From a bacterium (GTDB lineage: Bacteria; Patescibacteriota; Minisyncoccia; Phycocordibacterales; GCA-002787175), in the NCBI GenBank assembly GCA_030689285.1, contig JAUYJM010000031.1:1-7251 (forward strand): 7,251 bases of DNA, in the 5' to 3' direction. Shown here piece by piece: positions 1 through 5,931 of this stretch. Position 1 is the stretch's first letter. Every line of letters starts with the position of its first letter. The notes beneath the pieces were generated by a model that saw only the letters and a list, made by a program, of their open reading frames with translations, did not search any database and was not told where the DNA came from. A program made the translations under genes and the position numbers.

Positions 1-1569
1 GTCTCCCCCTTTTTCCGCCGCATTCAACATTTTGAATTCTGCCTCTGCCGTCATTTGAGTCTCATTAAAGACAACTATGGATTCAGAAAGTTCATTAAGA
101 GCGTAAGTTTTCCGGCCCAAAATCCAGACACTGTGCAAAGTCAATAAAAGCAAGACGTAAAGTACCGTCCCCGCGATTATGCCTTTTTTTCCTTTCCAAA
201 GAGTCAGACGACCCAGAGTCAAAATTTTGTTTTCCTGCCAGACCGCAAAACAGATTCCTGTCAAGACAGCCGTGGCAAGGTAAGACAAGAGACCGGGTGA
301 AGCAAGAAATAGAACCAGCCATCCTATCAAAGCTCCTAAAAACGAAGATAGCATCAAAAATTTGTTCTCACGCTTTGCCTCCTTAAATTTTTTTCTGACT
401 GAAGAAATTCCTGCAGTAATGAAAAGACAAAAAAAGACGACTGTGAGCAGAGAGAAAACAAGTCCGGCTTCTATAAACCATGTTGGTAGAAATCCGCTCG
501 CGGAAAGAGGGATTTTATCCCAAAGCTCCGTTTGGTTTATATCTTCCGAGCGACTCCACCCCCAAATTTGCGAGAATGTATTGAGTCCTGACCCAAGTAT
601 AGGTCTGTTTCTTATCGTGTCAACAAATAAACGGGATGTTTCCGACCAAAAAACGGAGGTAGTGTTCTCACTTGAAACTTCAGACGGAAATTTGAGTTTA
701 CCGGAGACTTGCAAACTCAAGTCTTTGCCCCAAATGGAGAGCGCGAGAAAAAAAATCAAGAGTGCGAGAAACGGCAAAGAAGCTCTCAAGTTAAAATGAC
801 CTTTTTTCTTTTCGTCTAATACTGCGAAAAAATCATCGGGCTTTTCCTCTGTTTCGGCATAAAAAAAAGTCAGGCATATCGCGAGCAAAGACGCCGCCGA
901 AGCGGCGATAAAAACCTCTTTTGCCCCCGCAACCGCAAGTACTCCGACAGACAGAGTCAAAAGCAGTCCGAAAAATAGCATTCTGAACCTGGAGAGAGAC
1001 AGAAATTCAAAAGCGAAGACGGAAAATATTACACCTAACACGGCGAAAAAGGAAAGACTGTAAAGAGATCCCGACCAGCTGGAAACATTATGAATGGCCA
1101 GTATTGAAAAAGCTTCCGTCCAAATATAAGTCAAAAGCCACACAAATACAGAAATGAAAATCCCGATAAGAAAAAGATAAATGGAACCTAAGATACTCGT
1201 AATACCGCGCAAAACTTGAGGGGTAACGAAAATAATAATCGCCAAAGAAGAGAGAAAAATGAGTGTAGTAACTTCGTTTCCTAATCCGAATACAGACATA
1301 CTTACGGGAAAAGCCGCAAACGATGACAACCCTCCGACAAAAACAAGAAGCGGGATAGACCAAGACAGAAAATTTAACGGCAGAAAAAGGTTTTTCGTGG
1401 CGAGAGTTTCCGCTAAAAAGACGGAAAACAAAAGGAGCGTAAAAATAACCGCCACAGATGACAGAGACACTCCCAACGCGAAACTTTTTGTCCAAACAAA
1501 CGCAAGCGGAACGAGCAGAAAAAATAATGATAACAAAACAAAAGAGAGGGTGTGTTTGGAGACATTCAT
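1..1569 (-). CDS. O-antigen-ligase-like polytopic membrane protein, 3' end outside window
   Basis: An uninterrupted minus-strand reading frame starts at ATG 1569 and gives 523 codons with no stop before the window edge. Seen: about 11-13 hydrophobic segments (roughly residues 8-28, 31-53, 66-86, 101-118, 124-149, 168-190, 197-216, 218-237, 263-281, 362-388, 404-424, 426-444, 463-485). A large loop at 282-361 contains RNRPILGSGLNTF (321-332) and is followed by a helix with E367. A membrane-proximal GSGxNTF motif in a long extracytoplasmic loop is what I recall for Wzy/WaaL-like O-antigen ligase family proteins, including CPR members. After the last membrane segment the chain becomes soluble and helical (AEAEFKMLNAAEK, 508-520), which could open a TPR-like domain. 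The likely role is polymerising or ligating a surface glycan, by family inference only. No Shine-Dalgarno precedes ATG 1569. An in-frame ATG at 1608 overlaps the -10 box and is less likely. Confidence 0.75.
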   Translation of the reverse strand, partial: MNVSKHTLSFVLLSLFFLLVPLAFVWTKSFALGVSLSSVAVIFTLLLFSVFLAETLATKNLFLPLNFLSWSIPLLVFVGGLSSFAAFPVSMSVFGLGNEVTTLIFLSSLAIIIFVTPQVLRGITSILGSIYLFLIGIFISVFVWLLTYIWTEAFSILAIHNVSSWSGSLYSLSFFAVLGVIFSVFAFEFLSLSRFRMLFFGLLLTLSVGVLAVAGAKEVFIAASAASLLAICLTFFYAETEEKPDDFFAVLDEKKKGHFNLRASLPFLALLIFFLALSIWGKDLSLQVSGKLKFPSEVSSENTTSVFWSETSRLFVDTIRNRPILGSGLNTFSQIWGWSRSEDINQTELWDKIPLSASGFLPTWFIEAGLVFSLLTVVFFCLFITAGISSVRKKFKEAKRENKFLMLSSFLGALIGWLVLFLASPGLLSYLATAVLTGICFAVWQENKILTLGRLTLWKGKKGIIAGTVLYVLLLLTLHSVWILGRKTYALNELSESIVVFNETQMTAEAEFKMLNAAEKGGD

Positions 1570-1606
1570 AGATTTGGCTTTAAATTCTGTGTACGGTAGC
1601 TCTAAC

Positions 1607-1635
1607 ATTATAAGAGAAAAAAGCATAGCTTGCAC
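1607..1635 (-). promoter_or_regulatory. Candidate promoter of the membrane-protein gene
   Basis: A perfect TATAAT (-10) lies on the minus strand at 1612-1607, with a poor -35 match GTGCAA at 1635-1630 and a 17-bp spacer. Transcription would start near 1600 and give a leader of about 30 nt before ATG 1569. The -10 is strong and the -35 is weak. Confidence 0.45.
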
Positions 1636-1639
1636 GCTC

Positions 1640-1742
1640 GTGCCGTTACAACTTAGTTTTGAGCCCCACACTATTCAATTTTGTATTGGTAACAAAAGAT
1701 TTTTCAGAAGCACGGAGGTTCAGATTTAAGTTGTAACGGTAC
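1640..1742. repeat. Imperfect foldback (inverted) repeat upstream of rnpB
   Basis: A 13-bp perfect inverted pair, CCGTTACAACTTA (1643-1655) against TAAGTTGTAACGG (1727-1739), extends outward by one G:T and two paired bases. Near the centre is a second pair, TTTTGT (1679-1684) against ACAAAA (1692-1697). The intervening arms are only loosely complementary. No coding frame, tRNA or clear target duplication is visible. It lies outside both flanking transcripts as predicted (start sites about 1600 minus and 1798 plus), so a DNA-level role or a decayed miniature transposon seems likelier than an RNA leader. Confidence 0.55.
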
Positions 1743-1762
1743 TAGGAGGCCGTGAATTGCAT

Positions 1763-1791
1763 TTGCGAATATGCTACGTATGTAGTATAAT
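1763..1791 (+). promoter_or_regulatory. Promoter of rnpB
   Basis: TTGCGA (1763-1768) and a perfect TATAAT (1786-1791) are separated by exactly 17 bp, giving a sigma70-type promoter. The expected start, about 7 bases downstream, falls at 1798, which is the first base of the RNase P P1 helix. Confidence 0.8.
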
Positions 1792-1797
1792 CAAGAA

Positions 1798-2232
1798 GCT
1801 TTGTATCGGATAGTTGCCCGGACGCTAATTTTGGCCTTGCTATTTTACAGACTTGCCATTTGGCATATTTACGAGACCAAAGTTAGCGTTCGGGAGGAAA
1901 GTCCGAACACCGGTCTGTTTTTTGACAGATATAAAGGTAGCGGGTAACACCCGTCGTCCGCGCAAAAAACAAAAAGTTTGTGTGCGCGGGTAGAGGTGCG
2001 AGCAGAGACGACTTTGTTTGAAAAGACAAAGTCACCCTGTCATTTGACGGGGTGAGCTCAATGGCAACATTGAGAATGAAACGGCAAAATCCTTACCGCG
2101 GTGCAAGTCCGTACTTTCGCTTAAATAGCGAAAGAGTGACGCTAGAGCCAGACGGCAACGTCCGGCCCAGATAAATAGCTATCGTCCGACAAGTCACTGT
2201 TGGATACAAAATTCGGCTTATAGATACAAAGC
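1798..2232 (+). ncRNA. rnpB: RNase P RNA (catalytic subunit), bacterial type A
   Basis: This is the ribozyme that cuts the 5' leader off precursor tRNAs, with the protein RnpA. Seen: a 10-bp P1 helix formed by GCTTTGTATC (1798-1807) and GATACAAAGC (2223-2232). CR-I is GGAGGAAAGTCCGAAC (1893-1908). The CR-II CAGAGA is at 2003-2008. The CR-IV region GCGGTGCAAGTCCG is at about 2098-2111. CR-V AGATAAATAGCTATC (2169-2183) has one change from AGAUNAAUGRYURYC. The 3' end carries TTCGGCTTAT just before P1. The P3 stem is long: CCCGGACGCTAA pairs with TTAGCGTTCGGG around 1818-1893 and encloses an extra hairpin. An 8-bp hairpin CTTTCGCT/AGCGAAAG (2114-2133) occupies the P16/P17 position. Where E. coli has GGGU in L15, this RNA has GAGT (2134-2137). 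Ends are set by P1 and by the promoter position. Confidence 0.95.
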
Positions 2233-2285
2233 AAAAAAATCAAAAATCTCTCCTTTCGGAGAGATTTTTGATTTTTTTGCTTTGT
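2226..2285. terminator. Bidirectional intrinsic terminator, 28-bp perfect stem
   Basis: Arms 2226-2253 and 2258-2285 are perfectly complementary around a TTTC loop. The GC-bearing core is TCTCTCC/GGAGAGA, and each arm carries a run of seven A or T, so a U-tract follows the core on either strand. It ends rnpB on the plus strand. On the minus strand it lies 189 bp past the nrdJ stop, displaced by the foldback element. The left arm overlaps the 3' strand of RNase P P1 (2223-2232), so the two helices cannot coexist in full. Confidence 0.85.
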
Positions 2286-2289
2286 CTTA

Positions 2290-2473
2290 GAGCCTATCTC
2301 CAATCTCACATCCGAATAAAATGGCAAAATTTCCAGACAAAAAGCGAGCTCTAAGTCGAAATGAACCGAGGTTCATAGAGACTGAAGCGAAGGTTTTTGA
2401 CGGAAATTTTGCCATTTTAACGGATGAGCCATATTTATGGCCCCTTTGTGGCGATGAGATTGGAGATAGGCTC
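2290..2473. mobile_element. 184-bp MITE-like foldback element with TTA target duplication
   Basis: The termini are 19-bp perfect inverted repeats starting GAGCCTATCTCC (2290-2308 and 2455-2473). TTA flanks each end (2287-2289 and 2474-2476). Inside, a second perfect 17-bp pair (2318-2334 with 2402-2418; AAAATGGCAAAATTTCC) and a central ATGAACC-GA-GGTTCAT hairpin (2361-2376) show the whole element folds back on itself. The right arm carries about 30 extra bases containing a GCCAT-ATTT-ATGGC hairpin. There is no transposase frame, so mobilisation would be in trans. The 3-bp TNA-type duplication and GAG-starting ends would fit an IS5-family (IS1031/ISL2-like) parent, but that is inference. The inferred empty site GTCTTAGAC is itself near-palindromic. 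Confidence 0.65.
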
Positions 2474-4792
2474 TTAGACTACCACGCACACTCCAGCCAC
2501 ACAAGCCAGTTCTTTTTTAAGGTCAGTCTCATTTTGTTTTTCATAGGTTAAAATCTTTGAGTAGTCAAGGTTTACGAAACGTCTCGCCAGTTCGTTGTAT
2601 TTCTGCTCGTCAATCGGCTCATAAGGAGCAAGTTGATAAATATGATTGTCTCTCGGGAGAAACGAAAGCCCTCCGACGATGTCCCAATTTTTATAAATCC
2701 AGTGAGCTACGTCTATCCACTCGTTTTCTCCCACGGAAATCGTAGTTGACGGGTTGTGGTCGGTGTAATTTTCTTTGACTTTTTTCCAATGTTCAAGCTG
2801 GTCAAGCGCGGTTATGTCGTCTTTGTATATCGCGCCTTTAGGAGCTTTTACCGGAAATTCCAGGACGTAAGTTGTAGCCGTCTCTGGAGATTGTCCGACT
2901 TCCGGGCTATACGGCACACCTTGGTCTCTTAGCATATGAAACAGAGAATCTGTCGCGGAAATCCTTACTCTTCTTATGTAATAAGGCGAGTGTCTGGGAT
3001 GCATACCTGAAGCGCAGTCCACCATCTGAGAAAGAGTGCCTGAAGGTTTTACGCAAGTGATAGCCGTAGAAACACCGACTCCAAACCTCTTCGCGTATTG
3101 TTTGTTTATCTTTAGGGCTTCGTTTTTCAGTTTGAGTAGCATCTTTTCGTCACGAATCGCCGGACAATCCCATTGGCCTGTAATGGAAACTCCCAACAGT
3201 CTTTCTTTTTCGCAACGCTGTTTCCATTCTTTTGAAATAAAAGGAAAATTTGTGAGGGAAGATTGGTAGGTGCCTAAAATCGTGGCAATCCTCATTTTTC
3301 TTAAAAGAGACTCTTCCGTATCCTCGGCTCTCGCCACAATTTCAGAAAGATTGCAGAATTGTTTGGATTGCAGAATGATCTCGCCGCAAGGATTTGTGCC
3401 TATAAGACCTACAATCTTTTCGCCAGTACTGTCAAAGTATCCTTTATATTCACGAAGCACCGCAATTCGTCTTTCAGGCAAAGTTTTTACCAGAGAACCG
3501 CGATTAAATATGCCTCTTTCCCCCGAACCTGACTTCATAAGAGACATCCATTCTTCCATAAATTCAGTACTTGAGGGTTTTTCTATATAGACAGCGGAAT
3601 TGTTGGCCAGACTTCTTTGCGGCTCTGTCAAGTAAAACTGCCCGTCTTTGGAGTTTCGTATCTGCTCGTCATCCAGATCCGACAAGGAAATCATCGCGCT
3701 TCGGCGCACACCGCCGGAAACTACGCAGTCTCCTATCATACAGATGATGTCGTGCACATCAAGGTTTGAAAGACGTCTTCCTTGTTTTGCCAATATTTTC
3801 AACCTTGAAAACTCCAAAAGTCTTTTTAATGGGTCGGGGCCCGACGACTTACCCCCCATAGTTTTAAGTCTTGCTCCGGCAGGCCGCAATCCGGAAAAGT
3901 CAAAATCAACGTCCTCTCCGGCAAACCATATATTCATTCCCAGAGTAAGAGCTTTAGCCCAACCCTCTTTGCTGTCGTCCACCACGCAAGTGGGGTGTTT
4001 TTTGCCATTCTGAACCTTTATTTGAGGCAACTGCTGGACATTTTGACTTTCCACAGAAAAACCTACACCCGTACCACACATTGATATATACATTATCTCC
4101 GAAAAATCTTCCACTTTGGTGGGGGCTATATACGAACAGTTGTAAGCGCAGACATTTGTGGCCCTGGCCGCTTTTCCAGCAAACTGCAAGAGTCTCATGG
4201 AAGGCATAGCCTCATGTTTTAGGATGGCTTCTCTTACTTCTGTGTATTCAACATCTTTGAGCTTTTTGCCCAAATTTTCCTTCATAAAATCAAGATATCT
4301 GTCCACCGTCTCTATCCACGTTTCTCTCCTGCCTTCCTCCTCTATCCAGCGCGCGTAAGTTCTGTAATATACAAACTCACCAAGAGGGTTTCTGAAATAC
4401 CGTCTGCTCTCGCTTGCTAGATTTTTCACTCTTTCCGGTACTTGTACCCCTTTTTCTCTAAGTTTAGACCTTTTCTCCCTGTAAAGAATGTATGACTTCG
4501 CTGTTTTTACATATTCGCTTAAGATAAGCTCTTTTTCCACCGTATCTTGTATTCCTTCCACCGTAGGAACGAAATTTTTATATTTCTTTACAATTCTAAC
4601 CATATCGGCAAGAACTTTGTTTGCGACCAACTCCGCTTCATCTTCAGAACCTTCCTCATTTTGAAGCATGGCCTTATTTATGGCTTTTGTAATTCGCGAC
4701 AAATCAAACGGAACAATAGAGCCGTCTCTCTTCTGAACCGACTTCACAAGAGGAATCTTGATAAGTTTTGCTTTAGTACTGGTCGCAGTCAT
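2474..4792 (-). CDS. nrdJ: Adenosylcobalamin-dependent (class II) ribonucleotide reductase, RTPR type
   Basis: It reduces ribonucleotides to deoxyribonucleotides through an AdoCbl-generated thiyl radical, for DNA synthesis in the cytoplasm. The 772 residues hold an N-terminal ATP cone (about 15-105, VQKRDGSIVPFDLSRITKAI), the usual site of dATP inhibition, and then the alpha/beta-barrel. Motifs match the Lactobacillus leichmannii enzyme as I recall it: YRTYARW (143-149), GVGFSVESQNV (242-252), GLRPAGARL...GGKSSGPDPL (301-322), NPCGEI (467-472), TCVKPSGT (579-586) and APYEPIDEQKY (722-732). The radical cysteine is C469 with N467 and E471. The redox pair is probably C219 and C480. The C-terminal CVAGVC (C764, C769) is the thioredoxin-exchanged pair. 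The L. leichmannii enzyme lacks the ATP cone, so this one should be allosterically richer. ATG 4792 has only a distant AGGCGA upstream. The TAA stop lies in the 3-bp duplication beside the foldback element. No cobalamin riboswitch is evident upstream. Confidence 0.95.
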   Translation of the reverse strand: MTATSTKAKLIKIPLVKSVQKRDGSIVPFDLSRITKAINKAMLQNEEGSEDEAELVANKVLADMVRIVKKYKNFVPTVEGIQDTVEKELILSEYVKTAKSYILYREKRSKLREKGVQVPERVKNLASESRRYFRNPLGEFVYYRTYARWIEEEGRRETWIETVDRYLDFMKENLGKKLKDVEYTEVREAILKHEAMPSMRLLQFAGKAARATNVCAYNCSYIAPTKVEDFSEIMYISMCGTGVGFSVESQNVQQLPQIKVQNGKKHPTCVVDDSKEGWAKALTLGMNIWFAGEDVDFDFSGLRPAGARLKTMGGKSSGPDPLKRLLEFSRLKILAKQGRRLSNLDVHDIICMIGDCVVSGGVRRSAMISLSDLDDEQIRNSKDGQFYLTEPQRSLANNSAVYIEKPSSTEFMEEWMSLMKSGSGERGIFNRGSLVKTLPERRIAVLREYKGYFDSTGEKIVGLIGTNPCGEIILQSKQFCNLSEIVARAEDTEESLLRKMRIATILGTYQSSLTNFPFISKEWKQRCEKERLLGVSITGQWDCPAIRDEKMLLKLKNEALKINKQYAKRFGVGVSTAITCVKPSGTLSQMVDCASGMHPRHSPYYIRRVRISATDSLFHMLRDQGVPYSPEVGQSPETATTYVLEFPVKAPKGAIYKDDITALDQLEHWKKVKENYTDHNPSTTISVGENEWIDVAHWIYKNWDIVGGLSFLPRDNHIYQLAPYEPIDEQKYNELARRFVNLDYSKILTYEKQNETDLKKELACVAGVCVVV

Positions 4793-4881
4793 AATGTTTG
4801 TCTTCGCCTAAACGGCAGAGAAATTAGCTTATAAATCTTGTCCGTGGGTATAATTCTAACCCCAACTACCCTAAAATTTTT

Positions 4882-4890
4882 TGTGGATAA
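4882..4890 (-). promoter_or_regulatory. Perfect DnaA box upstream of nrdJ
   Basis: TTATCCACA, the strongest E. coli-type DnaA box, reads on the minus strand about 90 bp upstream of the nrdJ start, within the 240-bp intergenic region 4793-5032. The rest of that region is AT-rich. I see no tRNA, riboswitch (no GCCACTG B12 box) or convincing terminator. The nrdJ promoter is not obvious: TAGAAT (about 4858-4853) and TATAAG (about 4833-4828) are the best -10 candidates, neither with a good -35. DnaA control of ribonucleotide reductase genes is known for E. coli nrdAB. Confidence 0.4.
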
Positions 4891-5032
4891 CAATTTTGAA
4901 AATAAATTTTATGAGCTGTGAAGCCGTGCTTTTTTTATATGAGAACTGGTAAGGGTTTTACCTGACTTTTTTTCCTAAAAATCGCGAATCTGGCAAAAAA
5001 GTTTCCATGCAAAGCGGGTCTGTGGTTTTAAT

Positions 5033-5422
5033 TTACCTTTCCCATTCTTTTTTAAAAGAAGGGAAGTCACAATCTTCGCAGGACACTCCCACCGACTGTC
5101 CATAGCCCTCCACATTTTCGCATTGAAGCTTGGAAAACCTGTCTACCGAAAAGACTTTACGAGGAAAGATTACATATCTATGAGTAGAATTTTTAAAGAC
5201 CACGCACCACGGAAACTTTTCGTCTAAGACCAGACTTATTCTTTCGGCCACTATATCGGCCTTCTCGTCTGGAATCTCAACTTCTCTTATCGTCCATTGG
5301 GGAATCCATGGTGTATTGTGCCTTTCTTCCGTAAGCTCCACCTTGTGAGACAAAATATGAAGCCCTACAAGCGCGTGTATGTCGGTTAGACTTTCTTCAA
5401 CTATATGTGCTGTGTAGGCCAT
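5033..5422 (-). CDS. Conserved-looking protein of unknown function, downstream of msrB
   Basis: I do not recognise a named family. From ATG 5422 the product is 129 residues, soluble, with no signal peptide or membrane segment. It alternates helix-prone and strand-prone stretches (WTIREVEIPDEKADIVAERI, then CVVFKNSTHRYVIFPRKVF), which suggests a compact alpha/beta domain. The C-terminal part is richer in Cys (QCENVEGYGQSVGVSCEDCD). It follows msrB on the same strand with a 22-nt gap and no terminator between, so the two are probably co-transcribed. A longer version starting at TTG 5464 would overlap msrB by 20 nt and give 143 residues. Neither start has a proper Shine-Dalgarno, and ATG is preferred. 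No convincing intrinsic terminator follows its TAA. Confidence 0.75.
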   Translation of the reverse strand: MAYTAHIVEESLTDIHALVGLHILSHKVELTEERHNTPWIPQWTIREVEIPDEKADIVAERISLVLDEKFPWCVVFKNSTHRYVIFPRKVFSVDRFSKLQCENVEGYGQSVGVSCEDCDFPSFKKEWER

Positions 5423-5444
5423 AAATTTAGTTAATCTGTCAATT

Positions 5445-5849
5445 TTAATCGCCTTCAAAGTCAAGGGAACAGGAGTTTATACAGTATCTCTTGCCTCTTG
5501 CCGGACGGCCATCAGACATTTTTACCGGCCCATCGTCAAAAATGTGTCCCAAATGCGCGCCGCAACTCTTGCAAGAAACTTCCGTCCTTTTCATACCATG
5601 ACTTCCGTCCGGCTCCAACCTCACATTTTCAAGATTGGACGGCTCGGTAAAACTCGGCCAACCGGTGCCGGAATCAAACTTTGTGTCTGAAGAAAAAAGT
5701 TCCGCGCCACACACAACGCATTTATAAACACCCTTCTCTTTATTATCCAAGTATTTTCCGGAAAAGGGCTCCTCCGTCCCCTTTTCTTGGGTTATGTGGT
5801 AGCTTTCCGGCGAAAGCTTGGCGTTTAAATTCCCTTTACCGGCATTCAT
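5445..5849 (-). CDS. msrB: Peptide-methionine (R)-S-oxide reductase MsrB
   Basis: It repairs oxidised proteins by reducing the R epimer of methionine sulfoxide, usually with thioredoxin as electron donor. The 134 residues cover a whole SelR domain. Seen: the structural zinc pairs CVVC (C44, C47) and CKSC (C93, C96), FDSGTGWPSF (58-67) with the substrate-facing W64, GAHLGHIFDDGP (97-108) with H99 and H102, and RYCINS (121-126) with catalytic C123 and N125. There is Thr rather than Cys in SGTGWPSF, so the common resolving cysteine is absent. An additional C127 follows the active site (CINSC). There is no signal peptide, so it should be cytoplasmic. ATG 5849 is chosen because it coincides with the predicted transcription start. 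An in-frame TTG at 5867 would put coding sequence across the promoter. Confidence 0.93.
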   Translation of the reverse strand: MNAGKGNLNAKLSPESYHITQEKGTEEPFSGKYLDNKEKGVYKCVVCGAELFSSDTKFDSGTGWPSFTEPSNLENVRLEPDGSHGMKRTEVSCKSCGAHLGHIFDDGPVKMSDGRPARGKRYCINSCSLDFEGD

Positions 5850-5855
5850 ACAGCA

Positions 5856-5885
5856 ATTATCCCACAAAAATGCTTATATTTACAA
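5856..5885 (-). promoter_or_regulatory. msrB promoter, giving a leaderless mRNA
   Basis: On the minus strand TTGTAA (5885-5880) and GATAAT (5861-5856) are 18 bp apart. A start 7 bases past the -10 falls on 5849, the A of the msrB ATG, and there is no Shine-Dalgarno in front of it. The -35 overlaps that of the opposing promoter. Confidence 0.5.
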
Positions 5886-5911
5886 TTTTTTTAGGTTTTA
5901 TATTATATAAT
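5879..5911 (+). promoter_or_regulatory. Promoter(s) of the Cys-rich protein gene
   Basis: TTTACA (5879-5884) is 16 bp from TATTAT (5901-5906). A perfect TATAAT follows directly at 5906-5911 but has no well-spaced -35. The TTTACA overlaps the reverse-strand TTGTAA of the msrB promoter, so RNA polymerase could hardly occupy both at once. Confidence 0.5.
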
Positions 5912-5920
5912 ATAGAAAGA

Positions 5921-5925
5921 AAGGA
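5921..5925 (+). promoter_or_regulatory. Ribosome binding site of the Cys-rich protein
   Basis: AAGGA, preceded by AAAGA, lies 6 nt before ATG 5932. This is the clearest Shine-Dalgarno in the window and decides this start over the overlapping out-of-frame ATG at 5925. Confidence 0.7.
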
Positions 5926-5931
5926 TGTTTT

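Noticed and set aside
1088..1729. Overlapping ORFs of 135 codons (minus, 1088-1495) and 156 codons (plus, 1259-1729)
   Set aside because: Both are shadows of the uninterrupted membrane-protein frame (1-1569 minus), with no family motifs and odd, Arg/Lys/Cys-heavy composition.
1656..1740. GGTTCAGATT resembling a tRNA T-loop
   Set aside because: The flanking bases cannot form a 5-bp T stem, and no acceptor, D or anticodon arm is present.
1744..1810. AGGAGG followed by TTG and an 18-codon frame upstream of rnpB
   Set aside because: It overlaps the rnpB promoter and the start of the RNA. It is very short and would lie upstream of the predicted transcript start.
2142..2551. Short ORFs 2142-2327 (minus) and 2321-2551 (plus)
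   Set aside because: They run through the RNase P RNA, the terminator, the foldback element and the end of nrdJ. They have no recognisable domain and cross non-coding structures.
3036..4834. Several plus-strand ORFs antisense to nrdJ
   Set aside because: The minus strand carries a full-length reductase with every family motif, and the antisense frames show none.
4883..4896. TGTGGATAACAATT resembles part of the E. coli lac operator
   Set aside because: The similarity is half-site only, without dyad symmetry. The DnaA box explains the same bases better.
4948..4962. GGTAA-GGGTT-TTACC hairpin followed by T7 on the plus strand
   Set aside because: The stem is only 5 bp and AT-rich. The T-run lies on the strand with no gene ending there, and the minus strand has no U-tract after it.
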